A stretch of 9,645 bases of DNA from CAZEJK01 sp964512045. Its GTDB lineage: Bacteria > Acidobacteriota > Thermoanaerobaculia > Thermoanaerobaculales > Sulfomarinibacteraceae. The DNA lies in assembly GCA_964512045.1 (NCBI GenBank), contig CAZEJK010000192.1, positions 1-9,645 on the forward strand. The letters are read 5' to 3'. The notes beneath the pieces were generated by a model. That model was not told the DNA's origin and did no database searches. It worked only from the letters and a program-made list of their open reading frames with translations. Below, piece by piece: positions 1-6,207 of the stretch (position 1 is its first letter; each line of letters starts with the position of its first letter). The position numbers and the translations under genes are program-made.

Positions 1-70
1 GAAACGTCTCGGTGGTCGGCTCTTCGTTAAATACTGGGGCACGTTGCGTCCGATCGATGTAGTCGGCCAT
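1..70 (-). CDS. Unrecognised protein, N-terminal fragment (runs off the left edge)
   Basis: Only the first 23 codons lie in the window; the gene reads leftward off the edge. The peptide begins MADYIDRTQRAPVFNEEP, is hydrophilic and matches no family I can name. The start is well supported: an ATG with GGAGG at 76-80 at 5-nt spacing, and a -10 hexamer TACCAT just upstream at 88-93 with a TTGGCG -35 at 17-bp spacing. An in-frame ATG four codons upstream would overlap the Shine-Dalgarno and is less likely. It diverges from the sensor-trkA operon and shares its 96-nt control region. Function unknown; that it is a real gene start is an inference from the promoter, RBS and open frame. Confidence 0.6.
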   Translation of the reverse strand, partial: MADYIDRTQRAPVFNEEPTTETF

Positions 71-87
71 CTCGTCCTCCATTGCTC

Positions 88-116
88 ATGGTACGGCGGC
101 GGCGTGGCGCCGCCAA
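88..116 (-). promoter_or_regulatory. Promoter of the leftward partial gene
   Basis: On the minus strand, TTGGCG (111-116) and TACCAT (88-93) are separated by 17 bp, matching a primary-sigma promoter (4/6 and TAnnnT). A start site 7 nt past the -10 would be near base 81, giving an 11-nt leader that is essentially the GGAGG ribosome site. Confidence 0.55.
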
Positions 117-125
117 CCTTGTACC
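90..125. repeat. Inverted repeat inside the divergent promoter region
   Basis: A perfect 7-bp stem GGCGGCG (98-104) / CGCCGCC (108-114) with a 3-nt loop is flanked by a second pair of arms, GGTAC (90-94) and GTACC (121-125). It covers both candidate -35 elements of the divergent promoters, so it could be an operator or simply GC-rich coincidence. The inner and outer dyads are offset by about 1.5 bp, which weakens the case for a single site. Confidence 0.35.
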
Positions 126-148
126 GGTCAAGCGCGTGCGCGTACACT
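119..148 (+). promoter_or_regulatory. Promoter of the sensor-trkA operon
   Basis: TACACT (143-148) is a good TAnnnT -10; a weak TTGTAC (119-124) lies 18 bp upstream. A start 7 nt past the -10 would be base 155, giving a 12-nt leader beginning TGGAGG. This mirrors the opposing promoter, whose leader also begins TGGAGG. Confidence 0.55.
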
Positions 149-166
149 CACAGATGGAGGTTCGCC

Positions 167-694
167 ATGCAACGGTTCTGGCTCGTCGTGATCGCTCTTT
201 TGATCGTGGTCGGGGGCGGTGGCTACCTGTACCTCGGCCACCAGCACCAGACGCAGCAGCAGGAGCTTCGGGCGACGTACGAAGCCGAGCTCGATGCGCA
301 GCAGGAACGTACCCGGCAGCTGGCGCGCGACCTCGCCCACGACTTCACGGCGGCGCTGGCAGGCGGTCTGGTCAATGAGGTCGTTGGCGGAGACTCGCAA
401 GCGCTGCAGGACCGGATCGTCGCGGCAGTGAAGGGACGGCGAGTCGCCCGGATCATCGTCCTGGATCCCGAGGGGCTCGTCCTCGCTTCCACCGACCTGC
501 GCTATACCGATGGCACCATGGAAGATCCTCTCACACGGCAGGTGCTGGCCGTGGAAGACATCCAGGTGCTGGACAGCGACGTCGAAGGAGGAGCTCTGAA
601 CCGTCTCGAGGTCGCTGCGCCAGTGCGCGTGGCCGCGCAGAAGGTGGCCGCGGTTCGGGTGACGTTTGACCTCGGGCCGGACGAGGAGAGCTGA
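167..694 (+). CDS. Membrane-anchored extracytoplasmic sensor-like protein (Cache/PDC-like fold), upstream of trkA
   Basis: A 175-residue protein. Residues 4-23 form one hydrophobic segment with little charge before it, so it is most likely a signal anchor leaving the rest outside the membrane. Residues 27-60 are a Gln/Glu/Arg-rich helix, likely coiled coil. Residues 78-168 look like a small PAS-related extracytoplasmic sensor domain of the Cache/PDC type: RIIVLDPEGLVLASTD (95-110) is the typical strand-turn-strand core, and EVAAPVRV ... VAAVRVTF (148-167) resembles the closing strands. There is no HAMP, kinase, cyclase or methyl-accepting domain, so it is a sensor without an output module. 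I chose the ATG at 167 because GGAGG (156-160) precedes it and the anchor begins immediately; the frame is open from 44, but those codons carry no RBS and overlap the promoter. Its stop directly abuts the trkA GTG, so the two are probably translationally coupled. The fold is assigned by eye; the link to K+ transport is inference from position. Confidence 0.75.
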   Translation: MQRFWLVVIALLIVVGGGGYLYLGHQHQTQQQELRATYEAELDAQQERTRQLARDLAHDFTAALAGGLVNEVVGGDSQALQDRIVAAVKGRRVARIIVLDPEGLVLASTDLRYTDGTMEDPLTRQVLAVEDIQVLDSDVEGGALNRLEVAAPVRVAAQKVAAVRVTFDLGPDEES

Positions 695-2050
695 GTGCGG
701 GCCATCGTCGTGGGCGGAGGCCTGGTGGGCTCGACGCTAGCCTCAAAGCTGGCCAGCGACGGGCACGATGTCGTTGTCGTGGAGCAGAACCGGAAGCTGC
801 TCGCAGACTTCTCGGAGAAGCTCGACGTCTCGACACTTGCCGGCAACGGCGCCACCGTCACCGTGCTGGTGGAGGCGGGCATCCGTGATTGCGACCTTCT
901 CCTGGCCACCACGAACTCCGACGAGGCCAACATGGTTGTGGCGCTTGTCGGATCTGCGCTGTTCAGGGTGCCGAGGGTGGTGGCTCGACTGCGTGATCCG
1001 GGGCACGAAAGAAGCTTCCTGTCGATCGCTCAGGAGGTTTCAGGAGAGCGCCTTGCAATCAACCCGGATATGGCGGCGGTGCAGCGTCTGCGATCGTTGG
1101 TCGGTGTTCCGGGAGCGACGGACGTCGTGCGGTTCTTCAAAGGGCGGCTCCTGGTTGCCGGCTTTCAGATCCGCAAGGAGAGCGACTTCGCAGGCCTGCT
1201 GCTGAGCCACCTGCGTCTTCTCTTCCCGACCACGCCGCTCCTGGTGCTGGCAATCCGCAGGGAGCGTCAGTGGATCATCCCACACGGAGATGATGAGATT
1301 CTCGCTGGTGATCTGGTGTACTTCGCCATGGACCCGAGCGAGATGGAGACTGTGATTGAGCTGCTCGGCGTGGCGCCTGCGCGGGACCGGCGCGTGATGA
1401 TCGCTGGCGCCACGCGAATCGGAATGGCCCTGGCAAAGCTTCTCGAGGAGGACGGGCTCCCCGTGACGGTGATCGACGAGCGGGCGGACGCCTGTGAGGA
1501 GGCTGCGGCTCAGCTCGACGCGTCGCTGGTGGTCCACGGTTACCCAACCGATCGTGAGCTGTTGGAGGAAGAGAGCGTCGACAGGGTCCAGGCGTTCGCC
1601 GCCTGCACGAACGACCACGAGGTCAACGTCGTCTCCTGTCTCCTGGCCAAGCGGATGGGCGCCGGAAGGACCTTTGCCGTGCTCGATAACCCGGCACTGG
1701 TCGGCTTGATCGGCGAGGTGGGTATCGACTCGGTGATCTCCCCGCGGATGCTGTCGGTGGAGGCTGCGCTGCAGTTCGTTCGGCGTGGGCGGGTGACGGC
1801 CGTGGCGGCGTTGCTCGAGGACAGCGTCGAGGTCATCGAGGTGGAGGCCGAGGAGCGGAGCCGCCTGGTTGGCAGGTCGCTGGCGAAGATCGAGCTTCCG
1901 CGCGGCGTGCTGGTGGCAGCGTTAGAGCGGGAGGGGCACATCCGGGTGCCCTCCGGTGATGACGTGATCCAGGTCTCCGATCACGTTCTGCTGATCACCA
2001 CGAGCGACCAGACCGCTCGTCTGGACTCGTTCCTCGAGACGGAGCGGTAA
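695..2050 (+). CDS. trkA: Trk potassium uptake system NAD-binding subunit TrkA
   Basis: A 451-residue cytoplasmic regulatory subunit of TrkH-type K+ transporters, with the full-length tandem RCK arrangement (about the size of E. coli TrkA). First Rossmann domain: residues 1-125, with G7-x-G9-x-x-G12, acidic E30 ending strand 2 and GNGA near 50-53. First TrkA_C domain: about 145-225. Second Rossmann: about 232-350, with D261 ending its second strand. Second TrkA_C: about 367-450. The second dinucleotide motif reads G238-A-T240-R-I-G243, so its middle glycine is replaced by threonine and ligand binding there may differ. The start is GTG at 695, directly after the TGA of the upstream gene, with GAGGAG (683-688) at 6-nt spacing; this start is needed to keep the first strand. 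The family gates TrkH in response to bound nucleotides (ATP/ADP, NADH). The matching trkH lies 1.8 kb downstream, beyond gpmI. Confidence 0.95.
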   Translation: MRAIVVGGGLVGSTLASKLASDGHDVVVVEQNRKLLADFSEKLDVSTLAGNGATVTVLVEAGIRDCDLLLATTNSDEANMVVALVGSALFRVPRVVARLRDPGHERSFLSIAQEVSGERLAINPDMAAVQRLRSLVGVPGATDVVRFFKGRLLVAGFQIRKESDFAGLLLSHLRLLFPTTPLLVLAIRRERQWIIPHGDDEILAGDLVYFAMDPSEMETVIELLGVAPARDRRVMIAGATRIGMALAKLLEEDGLPVTVIDERADACEEAAAQLDASLVVHGYPTDRELLEEESVDRVQAFAACTNDHEVNVVSCLLAKRMGAGRTFAVLDNPALVGLIGEVGIDSVISPRMLSVEAALQFVRRGRVTAVAALLEDSVEVIEVEAEERSRLVGRSLAKIELPRGVLVAALEREGHIRVPSGDDVIQVSDHVLLITTSDQTARLDSFLETER

Positions 2051-2057
2051 CGCCCGT

Positions 2058-3734
2058 TCACCGTCGCGGTACGATGAGCGCGGGCTCGTAGTCCTCCGGT
2101 GCGCTGAGGCCGAGCAGGAGCAGGATCGACGCGGCGATGTTGGCGAGACCCGGCGCGTCGATCGAGGTGTTGACCTGGAACCGGTCCGCATCGACCCCGG
2201 TGAGCAGCCACGGCACCGGGTTCAGCGTATGGCTGGTGCGGACCGAAGGCTCACCGTTCTCGTCGAGCTTGATGTTCCCATCGCGGTCGACGTCGTACAT
2301 CATGTCGGAGTTGCCGTGGTCGGCGGTGACGATCAATGTGCCCCCGACCTCGTCGATGGCGGCCTCGATCCGTCCGAGACACTCGTCCACAACCTCGACG
2401 GCCGTGACCGCTGCCTCCAGCACACCGGTATGACCAACCATATCGCCGTTGGCGAAGTTGACGCGGATGAACCTGTGGTTGCCGGTCCGGATGACATCCT
2501 CGACGGCGCCGCACACCTCGCGCGCCTTCATCTCGGGGCGCTGCTCGAACGGAATGTTGTCAGAGGGGATCTCGATCCAATCCTCGAGCTCGGGGTCGAA
2601 CTTGCCAGAGTTGTTGCCGTTCCAGAAGTAGGTGACGTGACCGTACTTCTGGGTCTCGGCGCAGGCCAGCTGGCGGATGCCGTTGCGTGCCAGGTACTCG
2701 GAGACGGTGCGCGAGATGGCCGGTGGCTCCACGAGGAACGTGGGTGGAATATGGAGATCTCCGTCGTACTCCATCATCCCTGCGTACCCCACGTCCGGCA
2801 CGCGCTCCCGGTCGAACCTCTCGAGGTCAGGCTCGGTAAACGCGCGTGAGATCTCGATTGCCCGGTCACCCCTGAAGTTGAAGAACACGACAGCGTCTCC
2901 ATCGCGGATCGGACCCATCGGTGCTCCGTCGGAGTCGGCGAGGACGAACGGTGGCAAATCCTGGTCGACGACCCCGGGGTTCTCCTCGCGCAAGGTCGTC
3001 ACTGCCTCCAATGCATTGGTGAACGTGCGCCCGCGACCAAGAACGTGGGTCTCCCAGCCGCGGCGGACCATCTCCCAGTCGGCGTTGTACCGGTCCATGG
3101 TGATCTGCATGCGACCGCCGCCGGATGCGATGGCTGCATCGACCCCGGCGTCGCGCAGCTCGGCGAGGATGCTCTCGAGGCGTTCGAGGTAGCGGTGAAA
3201 GCTGCGCGGCTCCACGTCGCGGCCGTCGGCAAGGGGATGGACCCGAACCGCAGGAACCTTCTCGAACGCGAGTCGGCGGAGTAACGCCTCGAGCTGATCG
3301 ATGTGGCTGTGCACGTTGCCATCAGACAGAAGCCCGATGAGGTGGAATGTCGAGCCGTTGCGCGTCACCCGATCGACGAGCTCGCGCCACGCGTCGCCGG
3401 AGAACAGGCGTCCGGACTCTATCGCGCTGTTGACGAGCTTCGCCCCCTGGGCAAACACCCGGCCGGCGCCGATCGCGTTGTGGCCGACCTCGGAGTTGCC
3501 CATGTCCGACTCGCTTGGCAGCCCGACCGCTGGCCCGTGTGCTTTCAGCTGCATCCGAACAGACGCGCTGGCGAGCAGACGATCCAGGTTCGGCGTGTTT
3601 GCAATGTCGACGGCGTTGCCGCCGTAGCCTTCTGCGCGACCGCGGTAGAGTCCAACGCCGTCGAGGATGACCAGGACGAGCGGGCCGGGAACGCCGGAGA
3701 ATGCAGGGTGTGCTGTCAGGGAGAAGTCCGTCAT
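2058..3734 (-). CDS. gpmI: 2,3-bisphosphoglycerate-independent phosphoglycerate mutase
   Basis: A 558-residue enzyme that interconverts 3- and 2-phosphoglycerate in glycolysis and gluconeogenesis, in the cytoplasm, with two metal ions. It is slightly longer than the usual 510-550. All catalytic signatures are visible: metal ligand D25 in LDGVG; phospho-acceptor S81 in GNSEVGH; substrate loop ADGRD at 169-173; the FFNFRGDRA segment (284-292); AETQKYGHVTYFWNG (359-373); D430 and H434 in NGDMVGHTG; D472 and H473 in TADHGN; H502 in SHTLNPVP. The GDRA and KTSHT-like wording is that of the longer iPGM variant (inference). Residues 481-492, between TADHGN and SHTLNP, match a 12-residue EF-hand loop pattern. 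I chose the ATG at 3734 (MTDFSL) because GGAGG lies 4 nt upstream and a strong promoter sits just behind; the frame is open to 3806 but lacks an RBS there. The gene ends 7 nt from the trkA stop (convergent) and diverges from trkH. Confidence 0.96.
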   Translation of the reverse strand: MTDFSLTAHPAFSGVPGPLVLVILDGVGLYRGRAEGYGGNAVDIANTPNLDRLLASASVRMQLKAHGPAVGLPSESDMGNSEVGHNAIGAGRVFAQGAKLVNSAIESGRLFSGDAWRELVDRVTRNGSTFHLIGLLSDGNVHSHIDQLEALLRRLAFEKVPAVRVHPLADGRDVEPRSFHRYLERLESILAELRDAGVDAAIASGGGRMQITMDRYNADWEMVRRGWETHVLGRGRTFTNALEAVTTLREENPGVVDQDLPPFVLADSDGAPMGPIRDGDAVVFFNFRGDRAIEISRAFTEPDLERFDRERVPDVGYAGMMEYDGDLHIPPTFLVEPPAISRTVSEYLARNGIRQLACAETQKYGHVTYFWNGNNSGKFDPELEDWIEIPSDNIPFEQRPEMKAREVCGAVEDVIRTGNHRFIRVNFANGDMVGHTGVLEAAVTAVEVVDECLGRIEAAIDEVGGTLIVTADHGNSDMMYDVDRDGNIKLDENGEPSVRTSHTLNPVPWLLTGVDADRFQVNTSIDAPGLANIAASILLLLGLSAPEDYEPALIVPRR

Positions 3735-3755
3735 TGAGCCTCCAGCAGGCCGGGC

Positions 3756-3785
3756 ATCATAGCCGGCGCTACCTGCCGATGGCAA
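3756..3785 (-). promoter_or_regulatory. Promoter of gpmI
   Basis: On the minus strand TTGCCA (3780-3785, 5/6 to TTGACA) is followed after 18 bp by TATGAT (3756-3761, 5/6 to TATAAT). This is the best primary-sigma promoter in the window. The predicted leader is about 15 nt and contains GGAGG at 4-nt spacing from the ATG. Confidence 0.7.
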
Positions 3786-3803
3786 CCGGCGTCCTCTGGC
3801 AGG
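3772..3803. repeat. Short inverted repeat between gpmI and trkH
   Basis: CCTGCC (3772-3777) and GGCAGG (3798-3803) form 6-bp arms around a 20-nt spacer that holds the gpmI -35. The site is small and could be chance in GC-rich DNA; an operator shared by gpmI and trkH is only a possibility. Confidence 0.2.
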
Positions 3804-3811
3804 CATTCCGG

Positions 3812-3817
3812 TATCAT
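3812..3817 (+). promoter_or_regulatory. -10 element of trkH, predicted leaderless
   Basis: TATCAT ends 6 nt before the trkH GTG (3824), so a start site 7 nt past the -10 falls on the first base of the start codon. There is no Shine-Dalgarno before this GTG, as expected for a leaderless mRNA. No convincing -35 is visible at 17-18 bp. Confidence 0.6.
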
Positions 3818-3823
3818 GGCCCG

Positions 3824-5260
3824 GTGAACCTGCGCTTCGATCTGTACTTGCTCGGCTGGCTGCTGCTGTTGGGAGGCTCCTTTCTCGTCGTTCCGCTGAT
3901 TGCCGCCCTGGTGTTCTCCGAGCCGGTGCTCCCGTACCTCGTGACAGCTGCGCTGGGTTGTGGCGCAGGTGGCGCCATCGCTCGAAGCTTGCGGACCTCG
4001 GATCGGCGAATCCGACCCCGCGACGGGTATCTCGTCGTCGCCGGCGCGTGGATCGCTGTGTCGTTGCTCGGGGCGGTTCCGTACCTGGTCTCCGGGGTCC
4101 TCGGCCCGATGGATGCCGTGTTCGAGGCAGTCTCGGGCTTCACGACGACTGGTTCCACGGTGATCGCCGACACCGGGAGCGTTCCCCGTGCGTTGCTGCT
4201 ATGGCGGGCGCTGACCCAGTGGCTCGGTGGGATGGGGATCATCCTGTTCACCATTGCCATCCTGCCGCTGCTCGGAATCGGCGGCATGCAGCTGTTCAAG
4301 GCAGAGGTGCCGGGACCGGTGGCCGACAAGGTGCGGCCTCGCCTGGCGGCCACCGCGCGCTCGCTGTGGGGCATCTACGTAGGCCTGACGGCAACCGAGT
4401 GGGTGGCACTGCGGCTGGCGGGAGTGAGTGGCTACGAGGCGTTGTGCCATGCGTTCACCACTCTGGCCACCGGGGGGTTCTCGACGCGCAACCTGTCGGT
4501 CGGGGAGCTGGGTGGCGCGACGGTACAGTGGATCGTCATCGTCTTCATGTTGCTCGCAGGATGTAACTTCGTACTGCACTACCGGCTGTTGACTGGTAGG
4601 GTGCGGACGGTGCGGCAGGACGCAGAGCTTCGCTACTACCTCGGAGTCGTCGTCGTGGCGACCGTCGTGCTGGCACTCGCGGCTCCCCATGGCGATGGTG
4701 GCCTCGAGGCTACGGTGCGCACAGCGGCTTTCCAGGCGATCTCGGTGCTCACCACGACCGGCTACGTGACGGCAGACTTCGAGCTCTGGGCGCCCGTAAC
4801 CCATGTGGTCCTCCTGGCGCTGATGGTGCTCGGGGGGATGTCCGGCTCCACCGGCGGAGGAGTCAAGAGCCTGCGTGCGCTGCTCGCTGTCCGCTCGTTG
4901 CGGACCACGCTCCGTCGCCTCATCCACCCGCACGCGGTCATTCCGGTCAAGTACGGCAAGGAGGTGGTGTCGGACCGGCTGCTGGCGGGCGTGTGGGCGT
5001 TCCTCACAGCCTACCTGTTGATTGCAGCTGTCTCTGCAGCCATACTGGCGTCCCTCGGTCTGGATCTGGAGACCTCGCTGTCTGCGGCACTGACCGCGAT
5101 CGGTAATGTGGGTCCCGGGTTGGGCTCGGTCGGTGCGTATGACAACTTCGCGTCAGTACCGGTCGTAGCAAAGGGCGTTCTGGCGATCTGCATGATCTTC
5201 GGACGCCTCGAGGTGTTCACTGTGCTCGCGTTGCTCACGCCGGGGTTCTGGCGTCGCTAG
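3824..5260 (+). CDS. trkH: Trk potassium uptake system membrane subunit TrkH
   Basis: A 478-residue polytopic membrane protein, close to E. coli TrkH in length; it is the K+-conducting subunit gated by TrkA. The four-fold MPM repeat is complete, with selectivity-filter loops FTTTGS (106-111), TTLATGGFS (212-220), LTTTGY (309-314) and IGNVGPG (426-432), each carrying a filter glycine. The intramembrane gate loop of the third repeat is visible as GGMSGSTGGGVK (337-348), and a late conserved arginine as GRLE (460-463). I place the start at GTG 3824 (MNLRFDLYLLGW), which begins directly at the first hydrophobic helix and lies 6 nt after a TATCAT. The frame is open back to 3701, but those codons cover the gpmI start and promoter and encode polar sequence. 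An ATG at 3779 is possible but less likely. It converges on the crotonase gene with a 57-nt gap. With trkA it completes a Trk system, but on a separate transcript. Confidence 0.95.
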   Translation: MNLRFDLYLLGWLLLLGGSFLVVPLIAALVFSEPVLPYLVTAALGCGAGGAIARSLRTSDRRIRPRDGYLVVAGAWIAVSLLGAVPYLVSGVLGPMDAVFEAVSGFTTTGSTVIADTGSVPRALLLWRALTQWLGGMGIILFTIAILPLLGIGGMQLFKAEVPGPVADKVRPRLAATARSLWGIYVGLTATEWVALRLAGVSGYEALCHAFTTLATGGFSTRNLSVGELGGATVQWIVIVFMLLAGCNFVLHYRLLTGRVRTVRQDAELRYYLGVVVVATVVLALAAPHGDGGLEATVRTAAFQAISVLTTTGYVTADFELWAPVTHVVLLALMVLGGMSGSTGGGVKSLRALLAVRSLRTTLRRLIHPHAVIPVKYGKEVVSDRLLAGVWAFLTAYLLIAAVSAAILASLGLDLETSLSAALTAIGNVGPGLGSVGAYDNFASVPVVAKGVLAICMIFGRLEVFTVLALLTPGFWRR

Positions 5261-5317
5261 AGCGACTGTGCGAACGCCATCTCCACAGCATCGCCTTGGT
5301 TGCGGTCCGGGGCCGTG

Positions 5318-6067
5318 CTAGCGGGGCTTTGCGAGCCTGGCAACGAGTGCATTGAGCGCGGCCTGTGCCTCTGGCTGGAACCACTCCTCCAAGAGCGTGT
5401 CCAGGTCCGAGCGCCAGTGTCGGGCGACGGCCTCCATCAGGTCGGCGCGTGCGGACTGGCGGGTCGCGGCAAGGGTTCGCCTGGGTCGCGAGAGCGTCTG
5501 GGAGCACCAGGAGGTCGCCTCGTCGATGACCTGCTCGGCGGGGACCACCCGGTCCACGACGCCGAGCTCGCACGCCGTCTCCGGGTCGAGCAGCCGGCCA
5601 CTGACGACCAGCTCCTCGGCACGCCTGGCACCGACGAGCCGTGCCAGAGCGCACACGATGGTGCGCGGCATCGGAACGCCCACCTCGATCTCGTTGAGGC
5701 CAATGACCCATCTGCCGGCGGCCATGACGCGCCGATCGCAGAACATGGCCAGCACTGCACCGCCGGCTGGGCTATGCCCGGTGATCGCTGCGCATATCGG
5801 CACCCGGGAGCCAGCGATGGCCTCCATCACAGCGAAGAAACGCTCCATGGCAACACGCAGCTGCTCCTCGTCCAGGCGGAGCAAGGTCGGCACGTCCAGA
5901 CCGCCGCTGAACATCCCGGGAGCGCCGGAGAGCACGAGCGCTTCGGCGGATCCCGGCTCACGAATCGACTCCAGGAGCGTGTTCAGCAGCTCGGGGTCGA
6001 GTGCGTTGGCGGGTGGGCGGGCGAGGCGCAGCTCACGGACGGAGCCGTGGTCGTGGTGCTCGAGCAT
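5318..6067 (-). CDS. Crotonase-family protein, probably a 3,2-enoyl-CoA isomerase-like enzyme
   Basis: A 249-residue protein of the enoyl-CoA hydratase/isomerase superfamily, soluble and acting on acyl-CoA. The two oxyanion-hole segments are clear: GMFSGGLDV (51-59) and GHSPAGGAVLAMFCD (97-111). The active-site segment IGLNEIEVGV (122-131) has a single well-placed Glu (E126). A classic hydratase has a second catalytic Glu about 20 residues on, in a GAGGTQR-like segment; here that region reads PRTIVCALARLVG, with no Glu. From memory, the IGLNE wording, the PAGG motif and the later ELGVVDRVVPAEQV resemble mitochondrial ECI1 more than hydratase, so an isomerase helping oxidise unsaturated fatty acids is my best guess. 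I chose the ATG at 6067 because GAGGAGG (6073-6079) lies 5 nt upstream; the frame is open 12 codons further but overlaps the promoter. It is a single gene, convergent with trkH and divergent from the phosphatase gene. Confidence 0.85.
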   Translation of the reverse strand: MLEHHDHGSVRELRLARPPANALDPELLNTLLESIREPGSAEALVLSGAPGMFSGGLDVPTLLRLDEEQLRVAMERFFAVMEAIAGSRVPICAAITGHSPAGGAVLAMFCDRRVMAAGRWVIGLNEIEVGVPMPRTIVCALARLVGARRAEELVVSGRLLDPETACELGVVDRVVPAEQVIDEATSWCSQTLSRPRRTLAATRQSARADLMEAVARHWRSDLDTLLEEWFQPEAQAALNALVARLAKPR

Positions 6068-6094
6068 GATGGCCTCCTCGGCGATCGGCTCACG

Positions 6095-6100
6095 ATAGTA
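6095..6100 (-). promoter_or_regulatory. -10 element of the crotonase gene
   Basis: TACTAT on the minus strand; a start 7 nt on would give a 21-nt leader containing GAGGAGG. No clear -35 is visible. Its -35 zone (about 6118-6123) lies next to the -10 of the opposing promoter, so the two promoters overlap. Confidence 0.5.
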
Positions 6101-6127
6101 CACTGGAAGCGACCTGATGTGGATACG

Positions 6128-6133
6128 TATACT
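6128..6133 (+). promoter_or_regulatory. -10 element of the FHA-GAF-phosphatase gene
   Basis: TATACT is close to consensus. A start near 6140 gives a leader of about 68 nt to the GTG at 6208, or 11 nt to an in-frame ATG at 6151. Its expected -35 position (about 6105-6110) lies next to the opposing -10 at 6095-6100. Confidence 0.55.
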
Positions 6134-6207
6134 GCTAGGGAGTTCACCGCATGACGGGGAGCGGCTGCGAGTGTGGCCGAGTGTCGAGAGGACGAAAGGA
6201 GTCCCGA

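Noticed and set aside
44..166. N-terminal extension of the sensor-like protein to an ATG at 44
   Set aside because: No RBS, overlaps both divergent promoters and the opposing gene's start, and would put 41 polar residues before the signal anchor.
2229..2849. 206-codon plus-strand open frame opposite gpmI
   Set aside because: Shadow of a conserved enzyme with all catalytic motifs; no RBS or recognisable domain.
3735..3806. Upstream extension of gpmI
   Set aside because: Low-complexity Arg/Gly/Ala peptide with no RBS; runs over a good TTGCCA/TATGAT promoter.
3701..3823. Upstream extension of trkH
   Set aside because: Covers the gpmI start, SD and promoter; the encoded residues are polar and unlike TrkH, which starts at its first membrane helix.
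4199..4933. 244-codon minus-strand open frame opposite trkH
   Set aside because: His/Arg/Gln-rich shadow of a clear membrane protein gene; typical of high-GC DNA.
5261..5317. Terminator between trkH and the crotonase gene
   Set aside because: No stable stem followed by a T-run can be drawn in either direction; only GC-rich sequence is seen.
5300..6154. 284-codon plus-strand open frame opposite the crotonase
   Set aside because: Antisense shadow; the crotonase on the other strand carries the family motifs and RBS.
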